Shown here: piece by piece, positions 35,000 to 44,193 of the stretch
How the letters are laid out: the number at the start of each line of letters is the position of its first letter
Numbering within the stretch: the stretch's first letter is position 1
Assembly: GCF_004341395.1 (NCBI RefSeq)
Contig: NZ_SLXT01000020.1
Coordinates: 1-58,277 of the forward strand
Length of the DNA stretch: 58,277 nt
Source: Heliophilum fasciatum
GTDB lineage: Bacteria; Bacillota; Desulfitobacteriia; Heliobacteriales; Heliobacteriaceae
Direction of reading: 5' to 3'
Notes under the pieces: generated by a model
Told to the model about the DNA's origin: nothing
The model's input: only the letters and a program-made list of their open reading frames with translations
Database searches by the model: none
Program-made: the position numbers and the translations under genes

Positions 35000-36001
35000 G
35001 TGATCATGCGTGAAGACTGGGAGCAACGGGAAGAAGCACTCCTGTCCCCTTTGGCAGTTCGCAGTAAGAACAGTCGCGGCCGCAGCCGGCCCGAAGATCC
35101 TTGTCCGATGCGCACTTGTTTTCAACGGGATCGGGATCGCATCATTCATGCCAAGTCCTTTCGCCGTTTAAAGCACAAGACGCAGGTCTTTATCGCGCCG
35201 GAAGGCGATCACTTCCGGACGCGGCTGACCCATACCTTGGAAGTAGCGCAGATCGCGCGCACCATCGCCCGTTCACTGGCACTTAATGAAGACTTGACGG
35301 AGGCAATTGCGTTGGGGCATGACCTTGGTCATACCCCTTTTGGGCATGCGGGGGAAGAAGCGCTCGATCAAGTCTACCCCGGCGGTTTTTCCCACTGCGC
35401 CCAGAGTTTGCGGATCGTCGATCTGCTGGAAGAAGGTAAAGGGTTGAACCTTTCCTGGGAAGTACGCAACGGGATTCTCAATCATAACAGCCGTGGCCGA
35501 CCGGCGACGCTGGAAGGTCAAATTGTTCGCTGGGCCGACCGCTTTGCCTACATCAATCATGATATTGATGACGCGCTGCGGGCCGGGATCATCAGCCGCC
35601 ATGATTTGCCGGCGGAATGTACGGGCATTCTCGGTGATCGTCATGGCGTGCGGATCAATACGATGATCATGGATATCGTGCAAGCGTCTCAGGGGCAAGG
35701 GACCATCCGTCTTTCGCCGGCCGTGGAAGAAGCGACACTCTGCTTGCGGCAATTTATGTTTGATCGGGTCTACATTGGTTCTGTGGCCAAACAAGAGGAA
35801 ACCAAAGCCAAAGAGTTACTGGTTGCGCTGTATCGTTTGTTTGTGGCCCGGCCGGAACATTTACCGGAAGAATACCTGGCGAATGTCGAGCGCGACGGTT
35901 TAGAGCGAGTGGTTGTCGATTATATCTCGGGCATGACCGATCGTTTTGCCCTCAAGATCTATGAAAAAATGTTTTTGCCCATGCCTTGGTTTACCCGTTG
36001 A
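35000..36001 (+). CDS. dgt: dGTPase-like HD-domain triphosphohydrolase
   Basis: About 333 residues of the deoxyguanosinetriphosphate triphosphohydrolase-like family, which releases tripolyphosphate from dNTPs and is widespread in Firmicutes just upstream of dnaG. HD motif residues are seen in HTLEVAQIARTIAR and GHDLGHTPFGHAGE, after the conserved RDRIIHAKSFRRLKHKTQVF block. GTG 34994, GTG 35000 and ATG 35006 are possible starts; GGGAGG spacing favours 35000. It lies 22 bases after the flavoprotein, so the two are probably co-transcribed. Confidence 0.9.
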   Translation: MIMREDWEQREEALLSPLAVRSKNSRGRSRPEDPCPMRTCFQRDRDRIIHAKSFRRLKHKTQVFIAPEGDHFRTRLTHTLEVAQIARTIARSLALNEDLTEAIALGHDLGHTPFGHAGEEALDQVYPGGFSHCAQSLRIVDLLEEGKGLNLSWEVRNGILNHNSRGRPATLEGQIVRWADRFAYINHDIDDALRAGIISRHDLPAECTGILGDRHGVRINTMIMDIVQASQGQGTIRLSPAVEEATLCLRQFMFDRVYIGSVAKQEETKAKELLVALYRLFVARPEHLPEEYLANVERDGLERVVVDYISGMTDRFALKIYEKMFLPMPWFTR

Positions 36002-36022
36002 GATTATAGGCTGTAAACTTCT

Positions 36023-36034
36023 GGCATACTATAG
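36023..36034 (+). promoter_or_regulatory. Possible sporulation-type -10 element upstream of dnaG
   Basis: GGCATACTATAG, identical to the 12-mer at 366-377. CATACTAT resembles sigma-E/G/K -10 elements, and an ATA 16 bases upstream could serve as a sigma-E-type -35. It lies about 180 bases before dnaG. Confidence 0.25.
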
Positions 36035-36207
36035 CCGTTCGCGATGAAAAAAAATGTCGTATTGTGAAGGAAATATTAGCTCCGACGCGAATTAAAAGAT
36101 ACTTGAACAGGGAGGTTGCCCTTCGCTCGCGACAGGAAAGCGGGAAACCGAGTCAAAAAAGCAGGAATTACGCCCATAATGGCGAAATCATGATGGGGTG
36201 ATGAGCA

Positions 36208-38121
36208 TTGCAGGATCCCCGTATCGTGGATGAGGTTCGCCATCGGTTGGATATCGTCGATGTAGTGGCTCAATATGTACCTTTGAAACGCCAAGGCGGC
36301 CGATATGTGGGACTTTGTCCTTTTCATTCGGAAAAAACGCCTTCCTTTAGTGTTTCCGGGGAAAAGCAAGTTTTTCATTGTTTTGGTTGCGGTGTTCACG
36401 GCGATGTCTTTAGTTTTGTGATGCTTCGCGAGAATTTAAGTTTTCCTGAAGTCTTGCGCAAGCTGGCGGAACAAGCCGGAGTGACCTTGCCGGAAAAGGA
36501 ACTGACACCGGCGCAGCGGGAGGCGCGTTCGCTTGTGGAACGCGGCTATGCGTTGCACCAGCGGGCAGCGGAACTTTTCTTTCAGTGCCTGCGTGAAGAC
36601 GCACGGGCCCGGGTCGCCCGCGAATACTTTCACCGCCGTGGCCTTCAAGACAGTGTGATCATTGCTTTTTCGCTGGGCTTTGCACCGCCGGGGTGGGATT
36701 TTCTTTACCGGCGCTTGCTGGCAGAAGGGTATCGCGTCGATGAGTTGGAGCGCTTTGGTTTGGCCGTGCGCCGACCGGAGGGCGAGGGAGCTTACGACCG
36801 ATTTCGTGACCGGGTGATGTTTCCGATTCATGATGTACGTGGACGGGTAATCGGCTTTGGTGGACGTGTTCTTGATGATACGGTTCCTAAGTATTTAAAT
36901 TCACCGGAAACGGCATTATTTAAAAAAGGGCAGCAGCTTTATGGATTGCATAAAGCAGGTCCGGCAATTCGGCAAAAAGGATTGGCTTTATTAGTCGAAG
37001 GATACATGGATGTCATTGCTTGTCATCAGTACGGTATTCCCCAAGCGGTGGCCACCTTAGGAACAGCGTTGACGGCAGACCAGGGACGGTTGCTGTTGCG
37101 TTATGCGTCACAAGTGGTGATCGGTTATGACAGTGATAAAGCGGGAATGGAAGCGACGGTGAAGGCAGGACGGATCCTTGTTCCCCTTGGTGCGCAGGTA
37201 AAAGTCATTTCGCTTCCTGATGGAAAAGATCCTGACGAATACCTGCAAAAGCATGGTACTGATGCTTTTTGGCGAATTATGGATAGCGCATGCTCTTTTT
37301 TTGAGTTTCGGTACCGGCAAGAAGCGGCCCAGCATGATGGCGCCCAAGTCGATGGGAAAGTAGCGTTAGTGCGAGCGTTAGCGCCAGATATTTTGATGAT
37401 GCGCAGTCCTGTGGAACAGGAAGCGACGATTCATTGGCTGGCACGACAGTTGTACTTGGCACCCAATACGATTGAGTCGGAATTGCGAGGAATTGCCCGG
37501 AATGGGGCCGAAATGGGGCATAAAAAGGGAATTTCTAGGCAAACTATTCCTGAACATGCTACGGTTTCATCAGAAGCAAGCCCGGCGGCAGCGAAAGGCC
37601 CCGACGGTGCCAGTCGCCTGGAACAAGCGTGGCGCTATCTGATTCACTGGATGACCGATGATGGGGAGCGCGTGCGCTGGCTGGAGCAGCGTTTGGGTGA
37701 TCAATTTCCTCCGGCCAGTCCGGAGATCCAAACGATTGTCCAGGCTATGCAACGCGCTGCAGGAGAACGCTCTGGTTCCTTGACCATGGCCGTAACGGAT
37801 CAACTGGCGGCATCGCCGGCCGGTGCTTATTACAGTTCCCTGTTGCTGACCGATTGGGGTAGCCCTGATGAAGCAACCGTGGAGGATTGTGTTAATATCT
37901 TACGCTACGCCTGGATGTTAAGTGAAATCGAGCGCTTAGAGTTGGAGATTGCAGTGCGATCTCAGCAAGGCGATTTGGATACAGTACGACATATTTTGCC
38001 GCAATTGACGAGCTTACAGCAAGCCCGCAATCGCGCGGCGCGCATATACGGAGCCATGCCGTTAGGAACTCGGTGGAATCAACGGCTCTGGCACAAGGGG
38101 GGAACCACGGATGAAAGATGA
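36208..38121 (+). CDS. dnaG: DNA primase DnaG
   Basis: A 637-residue primase that makes RNA primers for DNA replication. The CHC2 zinc-binding domain (C37, H40, C58, C61) opens the protein, followed by the TOPRIM catalytic core ([26 protein letters not shown]) and the C-terminal DnaB-binding helical domain. The start is TTG 36208 with GGGGTG seven bases upstream; the nearest in-frame ATG (36190) runs into a stop. It overlaps sigA by 11 bases, the classical macromolecular-synthesis operon arrangement. Confidence 0.97.
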   Translation: MQDPRIVDEVRHRLDIVDVVAQYVPLKRQGGRYVGLCPFHSEKTPSFSVSGEKQVFHCFGCGVHGDVFSFVMLRENLSFPEVLRKLAEQAGVTLPEKELTPAQREARSLVERGYALHQRAAELFFQCLREDARARVAREYFHRRGLQDSVIIAFSLGFAPPGWDFLYRRLLAEGYRVDELERFGLAVRRPEGEGAYDRFRDRVMFPIHDVRGRVIGFGGRVLDDTVPKYLNSPETALFKKGQQLYGLHKAGPAIRQKGLALLVEGYMDVIACHQYGIPQAVATLGTALTADQGRLLLRYASQVVIGYDSDKAGMEATVKAGRILVPLGAQVKVISLPDGKDPDEYLQKHGTDAFWRIMDSACSFFEFRYRQEAAQHDGAQVDGKVALVRALAPDILMMRSPVEQEATIHWLARQLYLAPNTIESELRGIARNGAEMGHKKGISRQTIPEHATVSSEASPAAAKGPDGASRLEQAWRYLIHWMTDDGERVRWLEQRLGDQFPPASPEIQTIVQAMQRAAGERSGSLTMAVTDQLAASPAGAYYSSLLLTDWGSPDEATVEDCVNILRYAWMLSEIERLELEIAVRSQQGDLDTVRHILPQLTSLQQARNRAARIYGAMPLGTRWNQRLWHKGGTTDER

Positions 38122-39217
38122 GCAAGTCCAACAGATGGAAAACGTCAAGGACCTGATTGTCAAGGGCAAGAAAAAAGGGATTCTTACTTATCAGGAAATC
38201 ATGGATGCCTTGCAAGGGATTGAAATGACGCCTGAACAAATTGACGAGATCTATGAAAACCTTGGCAACATGGGCATTGAGGTGGTCCCCGGAACTGCTG
38301 AAGAGGTTGAAGCCATCGTCAAGACGGAAGAACCGGTGATTCGGGAAGAAGAAGAGATTGAAGTTGATCTTTCCGTTCCGGAAGGTGTCGGTATTGATGA
38401 TCCGGTGCGGATGTATCTCAAGGAAATCGGCCGGGTACCGTTGCTTTCGGCCGAAGAGGAGATCTCCCTGGCCAAGCGCATGGAAGAAGGCGATGAAGAA
38501 GCCAAGCGCCGCTTAGCAGAAGCCAATTTGCGCCTCGTCGTTTCCATTGCCAAACGGTATGTGGGCCGGGGGATGTTATTCCTGGACTTGATTCAGGAAG
38601 GAAATCTCGGTTTGATCAAAGCGGTAGAAAAATTTGACTACCGTAAGGGCTATAAATTTTCTACTTATGCTACGTGGTGGATTCGCCAAGCGATTACGCG
38701 GGCGATTGCTGATCAAGCACGGACGATCCGGATTCCGGTGCACATGGTGGAGACCATCAACAAATTGATTCGCGTTTCGCGCCAGTTGCTGCAGGAATAC
38801 GGCCGTGAGCCCATACCCGAAGAAATTGCCAAAGAAATGGACATCCCTGTCGAGCGGGTCCGTGAGATCATGAAGATCGCCCAAGAGCCGGTCTCCCTGG
38901 AAACGCCGATCGGTGAAGAAGAAGATTCCCATCTTGGTGATTTTATTGAAGATCAAGATGCACCGGCCCCGGCGGAAGCCGCTTCCTTTATCCTGCTCAA
39001 AGAGCAACTGGAAGAAGTGCTGGAAACGCTGACACCGCGGGAAATGAAGGTGTTGCGCCTCCGCTTTGGCCTCGATGACGGCCGGTCACGGACGTTAGAA
39101 GAAGTGGGACAAGAGTTTGGGGTAACCCGGGAGCGGATCCGGCAGATTGAAGCCAAAGCGCTCCGCAAGTTGCGCCATCCCAGCCGCAGCAAGAAGTTAA
39201 AAGATTATTTGGATTAG
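38111..39217 (+). CDS. sigA: RNA polymerase principal sigma factor SigA (RpoD)
   Basis: A 368-residue primary sigma factor. Region 1.1 is short and acidic (1-95), then region 1.2 ([16 protein letters not shown]), region 2 ([57 protein letters not shown]), region 3 and region 4 ([29 protein letters not shown]) are all recognisable. It directs housekeeping transcription at TTGACA/TATAAT-type promoters such as that of the tRNA just downstream. GGGGGG precedes the ATG, which lies inside the end of dnaG. Confidence 0.98.
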   Translation: MKDEQVQQMENVKDLIVKGKKKGILTYQEIMDALQGIEMTPEQIDEIYENLGNMGIEVVPGTAEEVEAIVKTEEPVIREEEEIEVDLSVPEGVGIDDPVRMYLKEIGRVPLLSAEEEISLAKRMEEGDEEAKRRLAEANLRLVVSIAKRYVGRGMLFLDLIQEGNLGLIKAVEKFDYRKGYKFSTYATWWIRQAITRAIADQARTIRIPVHMVETINKLIRVSRQLLQEYGREPIPEEIAKEMDIPVERVREIMKIAQEPVSLETPIGEEEDSHLGDFIEDQDAPAPAEAASFILLKEQLEEVLETLTPREMKVLRLRFGLDDGRSRTLEEVGQEFGVTRERIRQIEAKALRKLRHPSRSKKLKDYLD

Positions 39218-39277
39218 CCGAGGCGATACCCGCCCTGAGCGGCTCCAGCCAATCGCAAGAATTGGTCCGTTCACCCG

Positions 39278-39306
39278 TTGACGAAGGTGGGCAAGTGGGG
39301 TATAAT
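39278..39306 (+). promoter_or_regulatory. Strong sigma-A promoter of the tRNA gene
   Basis: TTGACG (39278-39283), exactly 17 bases, then TATAAT (39301-39306), placing +1 near 39313, a few bases before the mature tRNA 5' end. Confidence 0.85.
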
Positions 39307-39315
39307 ATTGCCCAC

Positions 39316-39390
39316 GGGCCTATAGCTCAGCGGTAGAGCGGCCGGCTCATAACCGGTTGGTCCCTGGTTCGATCCCAGGTGGGCCCACCA
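39316..39390 (+). tRNA. tRNA with CAU anticodon (Met or Ile2)
   Basis: A complete cloverleaf of 75 bases with encoded CCA. The acceptor stem GGGCCTA pairs with TGGGCCC. The D arm is GCTC-AGCGGTA-GAGC. The anticodon stem is GCCGG/CCGGT with loop CTCATAA (anticodon CAT). The T arm is CCTGG-TTCGATC-CCAGG. The acceptor stem begins with a G-C pair, so it is not obviously the initiator. CAU can be elongator Met or, if C34 is lysidinylated, Ile2; sequence alone does not settle this. Confidence 0.93.
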
Positions 39391-39404
39391 ATTTGTTTTA
39401 AGCG

Positions 39405-39437
39405 ACCCCGTCTGCTCTGGTGGCAGACGGGGTTTTT
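39405..39437 (+). terminator. Rho-independent terminator after the tRNA
   Basis: ACCCCGTCTGC (39405-39415) pairs with GCAGACGGGGT (39423-39433), an 11-bp perfect stem, followed by TTTT. Confidence 0.85.
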
Positions 39438-39458
39438 GTATCAAGAAAGGAACGAATC

Positions 39459-40223
39459 ATGACCGTCCTATTGAGTCCGCGTTTAGCTTGGATCCATGAT
39501 GCCATTCCCCAGGGATGGGGCATGGCCGATATTGGCACTGATCATGCGTATATTCCCGTTTCGCTGGTGCGGCAAGGTGCGGTACCGATGGCGGTAGCCG
39601 GTGATATTCATTCCGGTCCGCTCGCAACGGCTCGGCAGCATGTGGCCCTTTATGGCGTTGCTGATCGTGTGCATGTGCGCGAAGGCAATGGCCTGGAGGT
39701 GATCGCGCCGGGCGAGGTGCAAACCATCGTCATCGCCGGTATGGGCGGCGGCACGATCCGGCACATCCTTGATGAAGGTATGGCGCAGGGCAAGCTTGCC
39801 GGTGTCGAATGCTTGATCTTGCAGCCCTTAGAGGGAGCGACGGGATTACGAACATGGCTGGCGGACCATGGCTGGTTTTTTAATCAGGAAGATCTAATTG
39901 CTGAAGGGCCACGCATCTATGAAGTGATGCAGATGCACCGTGGCAACGGGCAGGCCCAGTTGCAGCATCCCGATTGGCCGGCTTATGTGCAATCCTTGAG
40001 CGCCGAGTTGGGACCGCTGTTGCTGGAGCGGCGCCACCCGCTGTTGGTCACCCTGATCGAGCGGTTACTGGAGCGAGACCGGCGAGCGCTTGCCGGGATG
40101 GGGCGCAGCAAACAGCCCGATACGGCAGCGATCGGCCATAAAGCGGAACGAATCAAGAATCTGGAGATGGTGAAAGAATGGCTGTTGCTTGCGCACAAAT
40201 CATCCAATGGATCGAACAGCTAG
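39459..40223 (+). CDS. trmK: tRNA (adenine-22-N1)-methyltransferase TrmK
   Basis: A 254-residue Rossmann-fold methyltransferase that methylates A22 of tRNAs. The SAM-binding motif MADIGTDHAYIPVSLV and the later VIAGMGGGTIRHIL are characteristic of the TrmK/YqfN family, followed by a C-terminal coiled coil. Reading frame continues upstream through the terminator, but AGAAAGGAA before ATG 39459 marks the real start. It sits after sigA as in Bacillus, here with a tRNA between, and overlaps the Nif3-family gene by 46 bases. Confidence 0.93.
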   Translation: MTVLLSPRLAWIHDAIPQGWGMADIGTDHAYIPVSLVRQGAVPMAVAGDIHSGPLATARQHVALYGVADRVHVREGNGLEVIAPGEVQTIVIAGMGGGTIRHILDEGMAQGKLAGVECLILQPLEGATGLRTWLADHGWFFNQEDLIAEGPRIYEVMQMHRGNGQAQLQHPDWPAYVQSLSAELGPLLLERRHPLLVTLIERLLERDRRALAGMGRSKQPDTAAIGHKAERIKNLEMVKEWLLLAHKSSNGSNS

Positions 40224-41299
40224 CACCGAAAAGGCTGGCGGAAGATTGGGATGCCATTGGCCTGCAAGTAGGAAGTCCCGCTGCAGCGATCGATGGGGTC
40301 TATGTAGCCCTGGATTTGGATCAGCAGGTGATTGACGGGGCGCTGGCAGCCGGATGTCAGCTAATCGTCACCCATCATCCCTTTTTATTTAAGCCCTTGA
40401 AAGCCTTGCGCTGGGATCAACCGCAAGGTGCCCTGATCCGTACGCTGGTTGCCGAACAACTGCAAGTGTATGCGGCCCATACTAATTTAGACAGTGCGAC
40501 CGGCGGTGTGAATGACGTGCTGGCCGAGACGCTGGGACTGCAAGAAGTGCGGCCGCTGGCCGATGATCGCGCGGAAGAACTGATGAAGATTGTGGTTTTT
40601 GTCCCACTGGCGCAGGAAGCGATGGTGCGTAAAGCCATGGGTGACGCCGGTGCCGGACAACTGGGCGATTATTCCCATTGTACCTTTCGCACGGAAGGGC
40701 TGGGCAGCTTTTTACCGTTACCGGGTGCGCAGCCTTTTATCGGGCAAACCGGTGTGATGGAAGAAGTTCAAGAGTGCCGCGTGGAAGCGATTGTCCGTAA
40801 ATCGCAATTGTCGCGCGTACTGAAAGCGATGCTGAAAGCGCATCCTTACGAAGAAGTGGCCTATGATGTGTATGGACTGGTCAACCGCGGCCCCGCCCAA
40901 GGCCTGGGGCGCTACGGCTGGTTAGCGCAATCGATGACCGTGGAAGATCTGGTGGACCTGGTGAAATCGCGCCTGTCCATACCGGCATTGCGCTGGATCG
41001 GCCGTGATCGCCAGCGGATTGTCCGGAAGATTGCTCTTTGTGGCGGTTCCGGCATGAGTTTGTTGCGCCCAGCATCGATGCAAGGCGCTGATTTGTTGCT
41101 TACCGGTGATGTGAAATATCATGAAGCGCAAATGGCGCTGGAATTGGGAATTGATGTACTGGATGCCGGGCATTATGCTACAGAGCAACCGGTGATCGCA
41201 GCGCTTTGTACTTATTTAACCCGTTGTGCCGGGGAGGCGAAGGTGCCCCTGACCGTGGTGCCGCATCGCCAGAATCAAGATCCCTTTACCTTTTGGTAA
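40178..41299 (+). CDS. Nif3-like dinuclear metal-centre protein (YqfO family)
   Basis: A 373-residue protein of the Nif3/DUF34 family. It has an N-terminal metal-site region (AEDWDAIGLQVGS, IVTHHPFLFKPLKAL, YAAHTNLDSATGGVND) and a C-terminal half with GDVKYHEAQMALELGIDVLDAGHYATE. The extra length versus ~250-residue relatives is the inserted PII-like domain (about 140-220) found in Bacillus YqfO. Members are often called GTP cyclohydrolase 1 type 2 homologues, but the true function is unsettled. The unusually long 46-base overlap with trmK implies coupling. The ribosome-binding site is weak. Confidence 0.92.
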   Translation: MAVACAQIIQWIEQLAPKRLAEDWDAIGLQVGSPAAAIDGVYVALDLDQQVIDGALAAGCQLIVTHHPFLFKPLKALRWDQPQGALIRTLVAEQLQVYAAHTNLDSATGGVNDVLAETLGLQEVRPLADDRAEELMKIVVFVPLAQEAMVRKAMGDAGAGQLGDYSHCTFRTEGLGSFLPLPGAQPFIGQTGVMEEVQECRVEAIVRKSQLSRVLKAMLKAHPYEEVAYDVYGLVNRGPAQGLGRYGWLAQSMTVEDLVDLVKSRLSIPALRWIGRDRQRIVRKIALCGGSGMSLLRPASMQGADLLLTGDVKYHEAQMALELGIDVLDAGHYATEQPVIAALCTYLTRCAGEAKVPLTVVPHRQNQDPFTFW

Positions 41300-41324
41300 G
41301 GGAGGATGAAAGGGGAGTCCGGTG

Positions 41325-41927
41325 ATGCGTTGGGGTCTTTTTGCCGATGTGCACGGCAATGCACTTCAGACGGCGGCAGCCTTGGCCCTGCTGCAAGCAA
41401 CGGATCGCTTGATTTTTTTAGGTGATGTCTTGCCTTATGGTGACACTGATGGATTGGCCGATTGTCTGACCCTTTTTCATCATGCCCATGTGCTGGGGAT
41501 TAAAGGAAATTGCGATCGTTTTGTCGAAAGGTATCCGCGACCGGCCGATGTGAGCCCGGCACTGTGGGACTATTATGGTTCGTGGCCGCTGGCCCGGCGT
41601 GAAGACGGTCTGTTGTTTGTTCATGGCGGACCGCTGCGTGCCGATTCGACGCGCATCCATTCTCCGGAGATGGCCTGGCGTAATTTTTTGGCCGATGACT
41701 TTACGGTTTGTTTTCATGGTCATACGCACTTGGCTACGTGTTATATTTGGAATGACGGTGATGTTCAAGAGGTACCGTTTACGGAGCATCAGCCGCTTCG
41801 GTTACAGCCCGGTGAACGATATATTATCGGTGTGGGGTCCTTAGGGGTACCGCGCGATCATCGGCGTGGCAGTTTGGCCATATTTGATGATGAACAGGCC
41901 CAAGTTACATTGATGCGACTGCCATAG
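41325..41927 (+). CDS. Metallophosphoesterase (YfcE/MJ0936-like)
   Basis: About 200 residues, cytosolic calcineurin-like phosphoesterase. Metal-binding motifs run in the usual order: FADVHGNALQ, FLGDVLPYG, IKGNCDR, FVHGG and FHGHTHLA. Small proteins of this type hydrolyse phosphodiesters or phosphomonoesters; the substrate is unknown. GTG 41322 is possible, but AAAGGGGAG spacing favours ATG 41325. It lies in a run of co-directional genes from trmK to fdhD. Confidence 0.85.
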   Translation: MRWGLFADVHGNALQTAAALALLQATDRLIFLGDVLPYGDTDGLADCLTLFHHAHVLGIKGNCDRFVERYPRPADVSPALWDYYGSWPLARREDGLLFVHGGPLRADSTRIHSPEMAWRNFLADDFTVCFHGHTHLATCYIWNDGDVQEVPFTEHQPLRLQPGERYIIGVGSLGVPRDHRRGSLAIFDDEQAQVTLMRLP

Positions 41928-41959
41928 CTAGGAAAAGAGAGGATGAGGTGAGATACAGG

Positions 41960-42625
41960 ATGGCCCCTTTTCTGGTTAGTGGCCTGCAGAAGCAGACGGA
42001 ACGGTTGCGACGGTGGCTTGAACGTGATCAAATCATACTCTTGTTGATCTTGATTAATTTTGTGGGTACTCTTTATGGATTCTGGTGGTACAAAGAACAA
42101 TTAGCCGATACGCCCTGGTATCTTTGGCTTTTGGTTCCGGACAGCCCGCTGGCTTCGCTGGATTTTACGATCATCTTGGTCCTACGTTTGATGGGGACGC
42201 ACTCATCATGGCTGAATTGCCTGGCGCCGGCGGTATTGATCAAATACGGCCTGTGGGCGGTGATCCTGAATATCCATGGGGCCTATCTAGCCGGAGGCCC
42301 GTCGATCGTCAACTGGATGTTGGGATTGTCCCATCTGGGCATGGCCGTGCAGGCGCTGTTGTTTTGGCCGCGATTCGCCTTTTCCACGATCACCTGGAAG
42401 TGGGTTAGTCTGTGGATTGTCTTTAATGACGCCGCTGACTATGGATTGAACATTTACCCGACACTGTTTGATTTTCGCCAGTACCACTGGGCGTGGATCA
42501 GTGCGGTTGTGCTTTCGGTACTGGTGATCCTGTTGGCCTATCAACAACTCCGGCAACGTCCGGTACGGCAGCCGGGTTTTCGCGTCCGCCGCTATATTCC
42601 GGTGGAAACGGGGCATCTGGAGTAG
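41960..42625 (+). CDS. DUF1405 family membrane protein (YpjA-like)
   Basis: A 221-residue integral membrane protein with five to six helices. The stretches NFVGTLYGFWWYKEQL, LVPDSPLASLDFTI and WIVFNDAADYGLNIYPTLF match the DUF1405/YpjA family of Firmicutes, which has no proven role. The C-terminal tail is arginine-rich and cytoplasmic by charge. Starts GTG 41948 and ATG 41960 are both plausible; GAGGTG nine bases upstream favours 41960. fdhD follows within 13 bases. Confidence 0.85.
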   Translation: MAPFLVSGLQKQTERLRRWLERDQIILLLILINFVGTLYGFWWYKEQLADTPWYLWLLVPDSPLASLDFTIILVLRLMGTHSSWLNCLAPAVLIKYGLWAVILNIHGAYLAGGPSIVNWMLGLSHLGMAVQALLFWPRFAFSTITWKWVSLWIVFNDAADYGLNIYPTLFDFRQYHWAWISAVVLSVLVILLAYQQLRQRPVRQPGFRVRRYIPVETGHLE

Positions 42626-42637
42626 GAGGCATCGTCA

Positions 42638-43483
42638 GTGCAAGATGAAAATATAAGCGGTTCCGGTGAACGCTTCGATCAAACAAGGCGGTATGAGCAA
42701 CCATACCGCCTTGTTTCGATCGAGCGCATCGCTGACGGCCGGAAGCAGGAAAAAGACGATCCGGTTGTCTGTGAATCGCCGGTGACGATCTATGTAAACG
42801 GGGAGGAACTGGTGACGCTGCTGGCCAGTCCGGAGTATCTGGAAGATCTGGCTCTGGGGTTCTTGGTGGCCGAAGGTTTTATTCGAGACTTGTCGGACGT
42901 GACGGAGCTGCGCTGGGAACGGGTGACGGGGCAGGTGTTTGTGGAAGGAAAAACATCACTGATCGCGCCGAAGACGTTTATGAAACGGTATGTGACGACG
43001 GGCTGCGGCAAAGGAACGACTTATTATGATGTGACCGATACGCAACTGGTGCGTCCCCTCCACGATCGCCCGCTGCAAGTGTCGGCGGAGCAGATTCTCC
43101 AGGCGATGGGCGAGATGCAAGGGCGATCGGATCTGTATCGTGAGACCGGCGGTGTGCACGGGGCGGCGCTGGCCAGTGCGCAAGGCATCACCATCTTTCG
43201 GGAAGATGTAGGGCGTCATAATGCCGTCGATAAGATCATCGGCCACTGTTTCCGGGCAGCGATCCCGCTGGATGAATGTTTTTTGCTGACATCGGGACGA
43301 ATCTCTTCGGAAATCTTGCTGAAAGTCGCGAAGATGGGCATTCCTTTGCTGGCTTCCCGCTCTGCACCGACCGATCTGGCCCTCAAGTTGGCCGAAGAGA
43401 TCGGTGTGACCGTCATCGGTTTTGTCCGGGGACGGCGGATGAATATTTATACTCATCCGGGGCGGATAATCTGTGATTTGTAA
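42638..43483 (+). CDS. fdhD: Formate dehydrogenase accessory sulfurtransferase FdhD
   Basis: A 281-residue protein that transfers sulfur from IscS-type desulfurases to the molybdenum/tungsten cofactor of formate dehydrogenase. Conserved segments are EYLEDLALGFLVAEGFI, VTTGCGKG (the loop cysteine), TGGVHGAALA, EDVGRHNAVDKIIG and LTSGRISSEILLK. The start is GTG 42638 with GGAGG upstream. No formate dehydrogenase gene is in the window, so its client lies elsewhere. Last gene before the hdr operon. Confidence 0.95.
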   Translation: MQDENISGSGERFDQTRRYEQPYRLVSIERIADGRKQEKDDPVVCESPVTIYVNGEELVTLLASPEYLEDLALGFLVAEGFIRDLSDVTELRWERVTGQVFVEGKTSLIAPKTFMKRYVTTGCGKGTTYYDVTDTQLVRPLHDRPLQVSAEQILQAMGEMQGRSDLYRETGGVHGAALASAQGITIFREDVGRHNAVDKIIGHCFRAAIPLDECFLLTSGRISSEILLKVAKMGIPLLASRSAPTDLALKLAEEIGVTVIGFVRGRRMNIYTHPGRIICDL

Positions 43484-43620
43484 TTTCCACCACTAGGTTT
43501 TTTCTACTATCCGTGATAGGATTAATATATCGACATCCGGTTGTTTGACAGGGGATTTCCCATGACGGACACTGGATTTTTTTTTAGGGTTACCGGGCTA
43601 CTCCAAAGGAGGGACGCAAA

Positions 43621-44193
43621 ATGGGGACCGTGATGGTATCTACGACCGTCGACAATAGCGAAGATTTTCGCCGTCGGCTTAAAGAGGTGTACGGCATTGA
43701 TACCGCTCTTTGTTATCAATGTGGCAAATGTGCCGCCGGTTGTCCAACGGCTTTTGCGATGGAAAATACAGTTCGCCAGTTAATCCGCATGATTCAAATG
43801 GGATTGATTCGCGAAGTACTTTCTTCCTATAGTATCTGGGCTTGTGCCGCTTGTGAAACTTGCTCCGTGCGCTGTCCACGGGAAGTGGAACCGGCGCGGC
43901 TGATGGAGTCGCTGCGCATTGAAGCGCAAAGAGCGGGACTGGTCTCGGATAAAACCAGCAAAACTTTTCATGATCTGTTTTTGCAGTCCGTGGAGGATCA
44001 TGGATTGCTGCATGAAGTGGGCATGATGGCGCGCTTAAATGTATTGACCGGCAACTTGTTTAGCAATGCTGAATTTGGGCCGGCCATGCTGGCTCAAGGC
44101 AAATTGCATTTTTTGCCGAAAAAGATTGAAAACCCGGAAGCTGTAGCGCGCATCTTTGCCAATGTGCGCAAAAAGCGAGGTGAAATCAAGTGA
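43621..44193 (+). CDS. hdrC: Heterodisulfide reductase subunit C-like protein
   Basis: A 190-residue iron-sulfur protein. Two [4Fe-4S] motifs are complete: C31-x2-C34-x2-C37-x3-C41 (CYQCGKCAAGCP) and C75-x2-C78-x2-C81-x3-C85 (CAACETCSVRCP). It relays electrons from HdrA to the HdrB active site. GGAGGG lies upstream of ATG 43621. The stop overlaps the hdrB GTG by four bases. It is the first gene of a seven-gene operon; the 137-base upstream gap shows no clear promoter. Confidence 0.93.
   Translation: MGTVMVSTTVDNSEDFRRRLKEVYGIDTALCYQCGKCAAGCPTAFAMENTVRQLIRMIQMGLIREVLSSYSIWACAACETCSVRCPREVEPARLMESLRIEAQRAGLVSDKTSKTFHDLFLQSVEDHGLLHEVGMMARLNVLTGNLFSNAEFGPAMLAQGKLHFLPKKIENPEAVARIFANVRKKRGEIK

Noticed and set aside
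43484-43620. Riboswitch or T-box in the hdr operon leader
   Set aside because: Only short hairpins and a TTTGACA-like element were seen; no known riboswitch core or T-box motif (TGGNACC) could be recognised.
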